Shown here piece by piece: positions 30,701 through 38,839 of a stretch of DNA of 39,151 nucleotides. The position numbers and the translations under genes are program-made. Position 1 is the first letter of the stretch, and each line of letters begins with the position of its first letter. Source of the stretch: JBCDGZ01 sp038750655 (lineage in GTDB: Bacteria; Bacteroidota; Bacteroidia; Chitinophagales; Saprospiraceae); assembly GCA_038750655.1 (NCBI GenBank), contig JBCDGZ010000066.1, positions 1-39,151 of the forward strand. The letters run 5' to 3'. A model generated the notes under the pieces. That model made no database searches. It worked only from the letters and a program-made list of their open reading frames with translations, and was not told the origin of the DNA.

Positions 30701-30885
30701 GGGGCCTGGGCGGCTTGAGAGTTTACGCCTCTAGTCAGAATCTATTCTACATCACTTCTGATGAATACGACGGCTTCAACCCAGAATTTATTGATACCAA
30801 TAATAGCCCACGGGCCTACGGCTCCCAACGGGCCGGCACCCCGCTATTTAGAACGGTAACCTTCGGTCTAAACGTCGATTTCTAA
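27760..30885 (+). CDS. susC: SusC/RagA-type TonB-dependent outer-membrane transporter
   Basis: A 1041-aa import porin. After a signal peptide (about 12-38) comes a carboxypeptidase-D-like regulatory domain (about 40-115; ITGTITSIESGLPLIGATITVKGTSAGTITDVNGNFSI). The SusC signature with TonB-box-like DDVVVIGYGTQKK (about 118-130) follows, then the plug (about 135-245; VSGVNIQ, TIRGFGSVNANTGPAVIVDG, DAASAAIYGSEGSNGVIMITTK) and a 22-strand barrel ending FRTVTFGLNVDF. With SusD it should take up alginate oligosaccharides into the periplasm, powered by TonB-ExbBD. Codon use favours AGA for Arg, unlike the GC-rich genes near 14000-16000. Confidence 0.95.
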   Translation: MSVKLTNYSNNSIWTFGLMILLLCLPFLSRGNTHLAEAPKPITGTITSIESGLPLIGATITVKGTSAGTITDVNGNFSIDAEEGAVLIITYTGFKMQEVTVGAETVYNVVLQPDVALLDDVVVIGYGTQKKSHLTGSVSKVENKNLDQIAVARVDEALIGQVSGVNIQASSAEAGAAPTITIRGFGSVNANTGPAVIVDGLVVDADFLGNLDMNDIESFEILKDAASAAIYGSEGSNGVIMITTKSGQAGKTQFSYETYFGRKEAFGSDAYKKSVAEWAAKELAENGELSNTTLYAQEIVAVTGIDRDWQDVFFDGGNISSHSFSARGGSDRTTFSASLRTLGDEGVVITDNYRIYAGKLKMDTRITDNLKFGLSATPSYSKRRALPTSIHNPIRQSPWLPIYHTEETLQFIDRNAYPDVGVGDYFLENHLINRDINGDGSSSRPRTSGDMNPYAQYVEREHYEFRTNLLASTYLNYEIAEGLTARTSLGITLENRKRTRWNGTLHHAQASRASYQLQNRSRTRLISDNTISYNKQVNKHEFNVLVGATFQRRQTENSIVEGTGYANDLLKNLQGATTISEFEEINIEKNKIGYFGRVNYVFDNRYLVNASFRRDASSVFGVDSKWGNFPAVSVGWNAHNERFLNEGDLLSRLKFRVSYGLTGNENFNVGDDIINSYPYLALLNTSNAITENGITPGISALNIANTLLQWEASREFNPGLDFGLLENRITGSIDYYVRTSDKLLLENPVSYVTGFSGGIVNLGEVRNSGWELELRTRNFTRNKFSWSTTLIASTNRNELLNFGESDGALLEDGFGRNSQWINSVGNPISSFYGFVVDEELANEFWDSPWIPINGTAEDVIVKDLNGDGLITEEDKTILGDPYPELIWSLTNEFSYGNFDFSFMIQGSLGAEVKNIGDQYFETHWQGRTSDEQAVVDAGIIPHVSFLQPKVLTNDVVQNASYFSLRNVNIGYNFSRELLSRWGLGGLRVYASSQNLFYITSDEYDGFNPEFIDTNNSPRAYGSQRAGTPLFRTVTFGLNVDF

Positions 30886-30903
30886 TTTTAAAAAACAAGT
30901 ACA

Positions 30904-32355
30904 ATGAAATATATTCAATATATCCTCCTCGCAGGAATCCTCTCTTCCTTCCTGGCCTGCGAAGACGAGTTTTTAAATCCGCTGCCAGATTCTGCCATTG
31001 TGGTGGATGCCTTTTTTCAATCAGATGATGATGTACTGGCCGGAATCATCGGAGTCTACGACGCCATACAAGGGGTCAACGAAAATACCAATACCAGCCT
31101 GATCTCCTCCAACAGAGGCATACAGTTCGAATACATGCTGTCTGAAATGCGGAGTGATAATACACGAACCGCAACACTAGAAGGTACCAAAGCAGATTTC
31201 CACCGATACCGAGTTGATCCTGATAATGTACAATCGGAAGATTACTACCAGTCGATGTACGACATTATTTTCAGAGCCAATAATATCCTGAATTTTATCA
31301 ATGTCGCAGACGAGAGCAACCAGAGCCTTTACGCGGCCGAAGCCAAATTCCTCAGAGCCTTCGCCTATTTCAAGCTGGTGCGACTGTTTGGCGATGTGCC
31401 GCTGGTGACCAGAGTCGTCGGAGCACAAGAAAACGAAGACCTCTTCACCAGAGTACCTGCCGAACAGATTTATGATCAAATCGTCGCAGACCTAGAGGAA
31501 GCCGTTGATAACTTGGAGGCTGGTTCTAAGTCCCGAGCGTCCAAAGCGGCGGCACAAGGCCTGCTAGCAAAGGTATTCCTCACGCGGGAGAGCCCCAATT
31601 ACTCCGGTGCCCAGCAACTGTGTGAGGCGATTGTGAACAGCGGAGCTTTCAGTCTACAAGAAAATTTTAGAGACGTTTTTTACGAAGAACTCAACGATGA
31701 AATCATCTTTGCGGTCCAGTATGAGCTGGGCAATACCCTAGAAAGCCAAAGTTTCTCCTCTGAGTTTACCGCTACCTTTCGGCAGGGTAGGGAAGACGGC
31801 CACAATATGGTCAACGATAACCTGATTGCTGAATTTGATGCCATCGGCGGCAACCGAACCGCAGAATCTTATTGGTTCACCGGTACTTGGTACGAAGTGA
31901 CGAAGTTCCTACCCGAAGGGTCTGATATTACCACCACTCCACCTACCTACGGCCCCAGCCCTCGCGATGCAGGCAACGATTGGATCGTACTGCGCTACGC
32001 AGATGTCCTACTGATGCACGCAGAGGCCATCCTGGCCGGCGGGACCGAAACAGCTAGCAGTGCGGCGATAGATTCCTACATGGCCGTCAGAGAAAGAGCA
32101 GGTTTTGATTCTATCGCCGATCGTCCTGCCTTACTGACTAAAGACGCCTTATTGGCCGAGCGGCGGGTGGAGCTGGCCTTTGAGAATCACCGCTTCTACG
32201 ATTTATTGAGGTTCGGCGTTGCGGATGCCGTATTGGGAGCACACGCTGCCGAGATGGGCTACTCTAGTTACAGCGCCAGAAAATTATTACTCCCCATCCC
32301 CGCCCGAGAAATTAATTTGAGCGGAGGGCTTCTGAACCAAAACCCAGGGTATTAA
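30904..32355 (+). CDS. susD: SusD/RagB-family surface glycan-binding lipoprotein
   Basis: A 483-aa lipoprotein with lipobox LACE (Cys at about 19) after the signal MKYIQYILLAGILSSFLAC. The N-terminal block EDEFLNPLPDSAIVVDAFFQSDDDVLAGIIGVYDAI and NNILNFINVADESNQSLYAAEAKFLRAFAYFKLVRLFGDVPLVTR are hallmark SusD_N/TPR segments. The C-terminal RagB part (WIVLRYADVLLMHAEAIL, RRVELAFENHRFYDLLRFG, LPIPAREINLSGGLLNQNPGY) is equally typical. It caps the SusC barrel and binds alginate oligomers at the cell surface. The gap of 18 bases from susC indicates one transcript. Confidence 0.95.
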   Translation: MKYIQYILLAGILSSFLACEDEFLNPLPDSAIVVDAFFQSDDDVLAGIIGVYDAIQGVNENTNTSLISSNRGIQFEYMLSEMRSDNTRTATLEGTKADFHRYRVDPDNVQSEDYYQSMYDIIFRANNILNFINVADESNQSLYAAEAKFLRAFAYFKLVRLFGDVPLVTRVVGAQENEDLFTRVPAEQIYDQIVADLEEAVDNLEAGSKSRASKAAAQGLLAKVFLTRESPNYSGAQQLCEAIVNSGAFSLQENFRDVFYEELNDEIIFAVQYELGNTLESQSFSSEFTATFRQGREDGHNMVNDNLIAEFDAIGGNRTAESYWFTGTWYEVTKFLPEGSDITTTPPTYGPSPRDAGNDWIVLRYADVLLMHAEAILAGGTETASSAAIDSYMAVRERAGFDSIADRPALLTKDALLAERRVELAFENHRFYDLLRFGVADAVLGAHAAEMGYSSYSARKLLLPIPAREINLSGGLLNQNPGY

Positions 32356-32389
32356 AAAGAACCATTCTTAAAAGTAAAAATTAAAGAAA

Positions 32390-33319
32390 ATGAACAATAG
32401 ATTTAATTTTATTCGGAGCACGGGTCAACTACTATTGTGCTCAGCTCTAGTGCTGCTGCTCCACAGCTGCCATGATTCCTTTGATTTCGAACTGCCCGAG
32501 GCCAATTCTAAATTAGACACGGTATTGCCTTCCGCAGATTTTTCTTACATCTCCAATGCCGATGATTTTACCTTGGTAGAATTCACCAATCTCTCCTTTG
32601 AATCCACCCAGTACCAATGGGATTTTGGGGGAGGTAATACTTCAACCGAGGTCGATCCTAGTTTTAAATTCAGCGGAGAGGGGACCTTCCCAGTGACGCT
32701 GACCGCCACGGATGCCAACGGCGCTTCTGATCAAGTTATGATAGAGGTCGTTGTGGAAAATATATTCGTAGCCATTACACCATCGATTGTAAATGGAGAT
32801 TTTGAAGACGGTCAGAACGACTGGAAATTTTCTTCTTTTACCGACGGTACGACCAGCCCTTTCAATTCTAGTAGCGATGGGTCTTGGCTGGATTACGACG
32901 GCGCAGATACAGGGGCGAAAACTGGAGGAGCCAAATGGACCATGTCGACCTCGGCGGAGGATTATGTGAGTTCCAACACCAGATACGCTTACCAAGCTTT
33001 GGTGGTGTCGCCCAATACAGAATATGTACTAGAATACGAATATGCGATAAAGAATGATGGTACTCAAGCTCCTGGGGATAATAGGATCGTCGGAGGCATC
33101 ATCGATGGGCACTTTGAGGATGGCAAGGATGCGATCGTCAGTTTTAATGCAGAGCCACTGCTGAAGTTCGTAGGAGATATGGACCTTGGAAAAGGAGTAT
33201 TTACAACCGTTGAGGCAAAGTTCACCTCCAACGCTACGGGCGAAGTCGCCATTTTGATCTACGGCGTTACGGACGTCGATGCCTATGTTGATAATGTTAA
33301 AGTCTATCCAGCAGAATAA
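32390..33319 (+). CDS. PKD-domain surface lipoprotein, probable alginate-binding protein
   Basis: A 309-aa lipoprotein (lipobox around LLLHSC, Cys27). A PKD domain at about 50-125 is marked by ADFSYISNADDFTLVEFTNLS, YQWDFGGG and SGEGTFPVTLTATDANG. A second jelly-roll-like module from about 130 (VNGDFEDGQNDWKFSS... YEYAIKNDGTQ... VDAYVDNVKVYP) resembles carbohydrate-binding modules of the CBM4/9/22 kind. It is encoded between susD and the PL7 lyase (34 and 6 bases), the place usual for surface glycan-binding proteins. It has no catalytic motif. A role in capturing alginate at the cell surface is inferred. Confidence 0.85.
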   Translation: MNNRFNFIRSTGQLLLCSALVLLLHSCHDSFDFELPEANSKLDTVLPSADFSYISNADDFTLVEFTNLSFESTQYQWDFGGGNTSTEVDPSFKFSGEGTFPVTLTATDANGASDQVMIEVVVENIFVAITPSIVNGDFEDGQNDWKFSSFTDGTTSPFNSSSDGSWLDYDGADTGAKTGGAKWTMSTSAEDYVSSNTRYAYQALVVSPNTEYVLEYEYAIKNDGTQAPGDNRIVGGIIDGHFEDGKDAIVSFNAEPLLKFVGDMDLGKGVFTTVEAKFTSNATGEVAILIYGVTDVDAYVDNVKVYPAE

Positions 33320-33325
33320 ATACCC

Positions 33326-34213
33326 ATGATGAAAACAATAGCTCCCCTGGCTTTCCTACTGCTTCTGCTGATCGCTTGTGGTGACGATAAAGTGTCGCCT
33401 GAAACGGAGGTGGAAGTGGAGGAAGAAGAAGAGATTTTGGTAGAAGGTGTTGATTATTTTCTGCCGAACATCGATTTGAACAACTGGAAGGTAACCCTGC
33501 CGATTGGTAATCCGACGGAGGTGGAGCCTCCTGCGATTTTGGCCTATGCCAGCAACGATTTGTTGAAAGCGTTTATGTACAACGATTCAACCGATGGTTC
33601 GCTAGTATTTGATACCTATCCAGGAGCTACTACAACCAATACTTCCTACTCCCGAACCGAGTTGCGAGAGCAAATGGTACCGGGTAGCAATTCCACCAAC
33701 TGGACTTTTGTGCAAGGAGGACGAATGAAGGGAACCTTACAATTGGATAGCATTTCGAATGAGGCTTCGGGTACTCCTCATCGTACGATCATCATGCAGA
33801 TTCACGGAAGATTGAGCAATGAGCAAAGAGATTTGATCGGAGCTAGTGACAATAATGCACCGCCGGTACTGAAAATCTATTGGCAAAAAGGATTGGTGAG
33901 GGTGAAGACGAAAGTGCTAAAGGACCTAGCGGTGAACAACACGGATATTCTACGCAAAGAGGCCTGGGGTGATGATGATGGATTTTATTTTACGGAGCGA
34001 GTAGACAACGAAAAGTTTACGCTCGAAGTCATTGTCTCCGAAGGACGAATGGAGATCATCCTGAATAATAATGAGTCCGTAGTTTATGATGATGTGAACA
34101 TGGAGCGATGGAGTGTCTTTGAAAATTATTTCAAAGCGGGGAACTACTTACAAAGTACAGACGAGAATGCTTTTGCACGAGTGAAGTATTATGATTTAGA
34201 AGTTAGTCACTAA
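33326..34213 (+). CDS. PL7 alginate lyase lipoprotein
   Basis: A 295-aa polysaccharide lyase of family 7 (alginate_lyase2). It has a lipobox LIAC (about Cys18) followed by a long acidic linker (TEVEVEEEEEILVEG), suggesting surface exposure. The three PL7 signatures are intact: SRTELREQ (R110, E112, R114), QIH (Q158-H160) and YFKAGNYLQ (catalytic Y274). QIH rather than QVH is associated with enzymes acting on G-containing blocks. It cleaves alginate by beta-elimination, giving oligomers with an unsaturated non-reducing end. It starts 6 bases after the PKD gene; the next lyase gene follows a 101-base gap containing a hairpin. Confidence 0.95.
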   Translation: MMKTIAPLAFLLLLLIACGDDKVSPETEVEVEEEEEILVEGVDYFLPNIDLNNWKVTLPIGNPTEVEPPAILAYASNDLLKAFMYNDSTDGSLVFDTYPGATTTNTSYSRTELREQMVPGSNSTNWTFVQGGRMKGTLQLDSISNEASGTPHRTIIMQIHGRLSNEQRDLIGASDNNAPPVLKIYWQKGLVRVKTKVLKDLAVNNTDILRKEAWGDDDGFYFTERVDNEKFTLEVIVSEGRMEIILNNNESVVYDDVNMERWSVFENYFKAGNYLQSTDENAFARVKYYDLEVSH

Positions 34214-34275
34214 GATACCTTGTAGTCAATTTTAAATGGCATAATTAAAACAGTGAGCGTCAGTACACATTAATG

Positions 34276-34298
34276 TCGGGGAGGGTTGGCCTCCCCGA
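34276..34298 (+). other. Intercistronic hairpin between PL7 and PL6 genes
   Basis: Perfect 9-bp GC-rich stem TCGGGGAGG (34276-34284) / CCTCCCCGA (34290-34298), loop GTTGG, ending 16 bases before the PL6 ATG. No immediate T-run (TAAGATTCAAATTTTT follows). It could protect the upstream mRNA or lower expression of downstream lyases. Confidence 0.6.
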
Positions 34299-34314
34299 TA
34301 AGATTCAAATTTTT

Positions 34315-36555
34315 ATGAAAAAATCTATAAGGACATTCACCAATGTACTAGGCATTGCCCTGCTGACCCTATTCTTCAGCTGTGGACAACCCAAAGGTTT
34401 AGTAAAGGATGTAGCGGCATTTAACGAGGCCGTTCAATCCGCAAAGCCTGGCGATATAATCGTTCTAGCCAATGGAGTTTGGAAAGATGCAGAGTTAGTG
34501 TTTGTGGGTAAGGGAACCGCAGAACAGCCGATCATCTTGACGGTCGAGGAAAAAGGTAAAGTGACTTTAGAAGGACAGTCTAATTTGAGACTAGCGGGCG
34601 AGTATTTACAAGTGGAAGGGCTGGTCTTTAAAAATGGATTTACGCCCACCAAAGAAGTGATTGCCTTTCGGAGAAATAAAGAGGACTTGTGTAATCATTG
34701 CCGGGTGACGGAATGTGTAGTCGATAATTACAACAACCTAGAACGCTTTGAGTCCGATTATTGGGTGAGCATTTATGGGAAAAATAATCGTTTTGATCAC
34801 AACTACCTGACCGGAAAAAGAAATCATGGAGTAACCCTGGCTGTTCGATTGAATACTGAGGCTAGCCGGGAGAATCACCATCGAATTGATCACAACTATT
34901 TTGGACATCATCCGATCTTAGGAGCCAACGGCGGGGAGACCTTACGGGTCGGAACCAGTCACTATTCTTTGACCAATTCTAATACGCTTGTCGAGTACAA
35001 TTATTTTGATCGCTGCAATGGTGAGCACGAAATCATTTCAAGTAAGTCCTGTCAAAATATTTTTCGCTACAACACTTTTCACGAATGCCAGGGGACTTTG
35101 ACCATGCGGCACGGTAATGAAACCTTAGTTGAAAGTAACTACTTCTTTGGCAATGGAAAATCGAATACCGGTGGTATCCGAATCATCAACGAGACCCAAA
35201 AAGTAATTAATAATTATTGCGAGGGCCTGACGGGCTATCGATTTAGAGGAGCCTTAGTCATTATGAATGGCGTGCCTAACTCGCCAGCCAATCGTTACTT
35301 TCAGGTTATTGATTCAGAGGCTTCCAATAATACTTTTATCAATTGTGATCACATTCAGTTGTGTGCAGGAAGCGATGAAGAGCGAAGTGCGGTTCCCAAG
35401 AATACTGTGGTTAATGATAATATTTTTTACAACGAAGAAAAAGAGAATCTATTTACAGTCTACGACGATATTAGCGGGATTAGGTTTGATGGCAATCTGA
35501 TTAATGAGCATGCTTCGCCAATTGCCGAAACGGGATTTCAAAAGGCAACGATAGCTTTTGGAAGAAACGAGGATGGCCTCCTTATGCCGGAGACCAATAT
35601 TGCGAAGAGAAAAGGAATGAAGCCAGTCGAAGGGCGTGCTACCCCCGAGAATACGGGCGTCAAATGGTATCCGCGAATTGAGGAGGAAGTACGGTTTGGG
35701 GTTGGCAGAACCATTTCGGTAAAGGCAGGGAATAATACGCTTTATGAAGCCATTCAAAATACTTCCTACGGAGATGTGTTGGTCTTAGAGCCGGGTAATT
35801 ACGTTGTAGAAAAGTCAATTGATCTGATTCACCCGATTTCTATTGTTGCCCAATCTGTTGAGGAAAAACCTACGATTCAATTCCAGCGTACCTCTCTTTT
35901 TAATATTGAAAACGGCGGTAGCCTGAGCCTGCGCAATATTGTTGTCGATGGCAGTGAAGCCCCCGATGCTCACGGGAATACGGCTATTCGAACCAGCCGC
36001 TATTCAATGGTTCGCAATTATAAATTATTGATCGAAGGGTGTGACTTTAAGGACCTCGATGTCAACCATACTTTCGATGTCTTGAGGGTCTATAAAAATA
36101 CCTTTGCCGATTCCATCGTCTTACGCAATTCTACCTTCACCAATATCGACGGAAATGTGTTGGCGCTCAATAAGGAAACTGATGACATTGGTATTTATAA
36201 TGCCGAAAATGTTGTGATTCAAAACTGTAGTTTCCAGAAGGTCTCCGGAGTGGTTTTGCATCTCCATCGTGGCGGAAGAGACGAGAGTACCTTCGGACCC
36301 ATGCTGGTCTTTGAAGATTGTCGGTTGGATAATATTGGAAACGGGAAAAGAAATAAAGCCAAGGCTTCCGTTTCGCTGCACGGTGTGCAAGTTGCGCTTG
36401 TGCAAAAAAATCAGTTCAAAGACTGCCGCCCCCTGAAATTACATTTAGTCGTAGGGGAGCCTATTACTAAAGTCCAGGATTGTGTTTTTGAGAATACGCC
36501 TCGGATTGAGGACAACAAGCAGCCTTACGAAACGGCCAATCTAGTATTTAATTAA
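34315..36555 (+). CDS. PL6 alginate lyase (two beta-helix domains), lipoprotein
   Basis: The product is 746 aa from ATG 34315 (MKKSIRTFTNVLG); the upstream in-frame ATG at 34273 sits just before the hairpin and would bury the signal peptide, so it is rejected. The lipobox FFSC (Cys22) marks a lipoprotein. The N-terminal parallel beta-helix carries the PL6 active site: EHEIISSKSCQNIFRYNTF with catalytic K244, and TLTMRHGNETLVESNYF with R265. These are 21 residues apart, the same spacing as K220/R241 of AlyGC; the Glu pair before K244 fits the calcium site. A second beta-helix domain (about 475-746, GNNTLYEAIQNTSYGDVLVLEPGNY onward) gives the AlyGC-like long form. It probably acts on alginate or oligoalginate at the surface or in the periplasm. 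Confidence 0.94.
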   Translation: MKKSIRTFTNVLGIALLTLFFSCGQPKGLVKDVAAFNEAVQSAKPGDIIVLANGVWKDAELVFVGKGTAEQPIILTVEEKGKVTLEGQSNLRLAGEYLQVEGLVFKNGFTPTKEVIAFRRNKEDLCNHCRVTECVVDNYNNLERFESDYWVSIYGKNNRFDHNYLTGKRNHGVTLAVRLNTEASRENHHRIDHNYFGHHPILGANGGETLRVGTSHYSLTNSNTLVEYNYFDRCNGEHEIISSKSCQNIFRYNTFHECQGTLTMRHGNETLVESNYFFGNGKSNTGGIRIINETQKVINNYCEGLTGYRFRGALVIMNGVPNSPANRYFQVIDSEASNNTFINCDHIQLCAGSDEERSAVPKNTVVNDNIFYNEEKENLFTVYDDISGIRFDGNLINEHASPIAETGFQKATIAFGRNEDGLLMPETNIAKRKGMKPVEGRATPENTGVKWYPRIEEEVRFGVGRTISVKAGNNTLYEAIQNTSYGDVLVLEPGNYVVEKSIDLIHPISIVAQSVEEKPTIQFQRTSLFNIENGGSLSLRNIVVDGSEAPDAHGNTAIRTSRYSMVRNYKLLIEGCDFKDLDVNHTFDVLRVYKNTFADSIVLRNSTFTNIDGNVLALNKETDDIGIYNAENVVIQNCSFQKVSGVVLHLHRGGRDESTFGPMLVFEDCRLDNIGNGKRNKAKASVSLHGVQVALVQKNQFKDCRPLKLHLVVGEPITKVQDCVFENTPRIEDNKQPYETANLVFN

Positions 36556-36567
36556 TTCTTCTTTGAC

Positions 36568-38829
36568 TTGAAGTACCATTTCAAAATACCAATTATTCTG
36601 ACCCTGCTGTGGCTAGCGGCGGCCCAACTCGGTGCACAAAATCATCCCAATTTGATTTTGACTAAAGCGGGGGTAGCCGCCATTCAGCAATCCAAGGATA
36701 GAGCGCCGCTCTTTGAAAAGGTGTTAGCAAAGACTCAGCAAGAGGTAGATCGAGAAATAGCGGCAGGCATCTTCGTTCCTGTTCCTAAGGATATGGCCGG
36801 GGGCTATACCCACGAGCGGCACAAAAAGAATTTTTTCATTCTACAAAAAGCGGGAAATCTCTATCAGATTACAGGGGATAAAAAATACGCTGTTTACATC
36901 CGGGAGGTTTTTCTGAAGTACGCCAAACTGTATCCAACGCTAGGGCTACACCCCACTCAAAAGTCCTATGCAACGGGCAAGATTTTCTGGCAATGTTTAA
37001 ACGATGCCAATTGGCTGGTGTACTGTAGTCAAGCTTACGATTGCATCTATAATTTCCTTACTGCGCAGGAGCGCCAGCAGCTAGAGCAAAACCTCTTTCG
37101 ACCGCTAGCGGATTTTATTTCCAAAGACAACCCTAAGTTTTTCAACCGTATCCACAACCACAGCACCTGGGGTAATGCCGCCGTCGGAATGATTGGGCTG
37201 GTGATGAAAGATGAGGAGTTGATCGAAAGGGCCTTGTACGGCTTGAAGAATGATGGACTGGATAATACGATGCTAGATAATGATGGGGGCTTTATCAAAA
37301 TTGAAGGGCAAAACCAGGCAGGCTTCTTTGCCCAATTGGACTACTCCTTTTCTCCCGATGGATATTTTACCGAAGGGCCTTATTATTTACGTTACGCCAT
37401 GACCCCCTTCTTGCTTTTTTCCAAAGCCCTGGCCAATCATCGTCCGGACTTGAAGATATACGACTATCGAGATGGTATCTTGAAAAAAGCGGTATCCGCA
37501 CTCCTCAATCAAACGGATGCACAGGGGCAGTTTTTTCCGATCAATGATGCACAGAAAGGCATGTCCTGGAAGGCGCGGGAAGTAGTAGCAGCGGTTGATA
37601 TTGCCTACTACGATTTTGGCCGAAATCCCAGGCTCCTATCCATCGCTGAACTGCAAGGCAGCGTGCTGCTTGACGAAACAGGCTTCACCGTCGCACGAGA
37701 TTTAAACAAAGACCTGGCGAAGAAATATGTACAGCAGGCAGTGGCCTATAGAGATGGAGCGGATGGAGAGAAGGGCGGCGTCGCGATTTTGCGAGCCAAT
37801 AATAATGACGATGGAGAAATCTGTGCAGTTATGAAATACTCCGCTCACGGGATGGGGCATGGGCACTTTGACAAGCTGTCCTATTCGCTCTACGATGAGC
37901 GGGCGGAAGTGATTCAGGATTATGGGGCAGCCCGCTGGGTCAATATCGACCAGAAAGGAGGAGGGCGCTATTTGAAGGAGAACAATACTTTTGCCAAGCA
38001 AAGTATTGCGCATAATACCTTAGTGGTTAATGAAGTTTCCCATTACGAAGGTAGTGTGAAAAAGGGCGAAGCCCATCACCCTGATCTGTATTTTTTCGAT
38101 GCCCAAAAAGTGCAATATCAAATCGTCAGTGCCAAAGATCAATATGCCTTTCCAGATGCGGAGATGCATCGCACCTTAATTTTGCTAAAAGAAGCCGACT
38201 TTCGCAATCCGCTGTTGATTGATATTTTTCGCGTGCAATCAGATCAAGAAAATCAATATGATCTGCCCCTCTGGTTCAATGGCCATCTACTCTCCACGAA
38301 CTTTAATTATACGGCTCAGACTCAACGCTTGACGCCTCTGGGCAGTGGAAACGGCTACCAGCATTTGTGGGAAGAAGCGACTAGTCTTTCGGATGGAAAG
38401 CCTACGCAGTTATCCTGGCTGTCGGGCGGCACCTTTTTTACCCTAAGCACCGCTGCGGTCCGTAACGATGAATTGATCTTCGCAAGGAGTGGTGCCAACG
38501 ATCCTGATTTTAATCTGCGGCATGATCCTGCATTCATTCAGCGGAGGAAGGCCCAGTCGACGGCTTTTGTTTCCATCATTGAATCGCACGGCACTTACAA
38601 TCCGGTATCCGAAATTCCGCTTAGTCCTTTCAGCGGAATAGAGTCGGTAGCGGTGGTCTACAATGATGAGGTCTATACTATTGTCAACTTTAAAAATAAA
38701 ACAGGAAAGGCCTGGACCCTTTTACTCGCCAATCAGGACGTTCAGCCTAATACTAAACATACCGTAAAGGTGGGCAGCCAGCTTTACGAATGGACAGGAG
38801 TATTCAACATTCAATATCAAAATATTTAA
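36568..38829 (+). CDS. PL17 oligoalginate lyase
   Basis: A 753-aa heparinase II/III-fold exolyase. It starts at a TTG codon (36568): the signal peptide MKYHFKIPIILTLLWLAAAQLGAQ begins there and no ATG or GTG lies in frame near it. The N-terminal alpha/alpha-toroid contains RIHNHSTWGNAAVGMIGLV (N197, H198) and LDYSFSPDGYFTEGPYYLRYA with the candidate catalytic Tyr. The C-terminal beta-sandwich contains the HGMGHGHFDKLSYSLY and NTLVVNEVSHYEG motifs of the family. PL17 enzymes degrade oligoalginate from the end to unsaturated monouronate in the periplasm. It is 12 bases after the PL6 gene and 10 bases before the cupin gene. It has no lipobox, so it should be soluble in the periplasm. Confidence 0.93.
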   Translation: MKYHFKIPIILTLLWLAAAQLGAQNHPNLILTKAGVAAIQQSKDRAPLFEKVLAKTQQEVDREIAAGIFVPVPKDMAGGYTHERHKKNFFILQKAGNLYQITGDKKYAVYIREVFLKYAKLYPTLGLHPTQKSYATGKIFWQCLNDANWLVYCSQAYDCIYNFLTAQERQQLEQNLFRPLADFISKDNPKFFNRIHNHSTWGNAAVGMIGLVMKDEELIERALYGLKNDGLDNTMLDNDGGFIKIEGQNQAGFFAQLDYSFSPDGYFTEGPYYLRYAMTPFLLFSKALANHRPDLKIYDYRDGILKKAVSALLNQTDAQGQFFPINDAQKGMSWKAREVVAAVDIAYYDFGRNPRLLSIAELQGSVLLDETGFTVARDLNKDLAKKYVQQAVAYRDGADGEKGGVAILRANNNDDGEICAVMKYSAHGMGHGHFDKLSYSLYDERAEVIQDYGAARWVNIDQKGGGRYLKENNTFAKQSIAHNTLVVNEVSHYEGSVKKGEAHHPDLYFFDAQKVQYQIVSAKDQYAFPDAEMHRTLILLKEADFRNPLLIDIFRVQSDQENQYDLPLWFNGHLLSTNFNYTAQTQRLTPLGSGNGYQHLWEEATSLSDGKPTQLSWLSGGTFFTLSTAAVRNDELIFARSGANDPDFNLRHDPAFIQRRKAQSTAFVSIIESHGTYNPVSEIPLSPFSGIESVAVVYNDEVYTIVNFKNKTGKAWTLLLANQDVQPNTKHTVKVGSQLYEWTGVFNIQYQNI

Positions 38830-38839
38830 AAAATAGCAT

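Noticed and set aside
34273..34314. Upstream ATG as the PL6 start
   Set aside because: It lies 3 bases before the strong hairpin and would add 14 residues ahead of a complete lipoprotein signal peptide that begins at ATG 34315.
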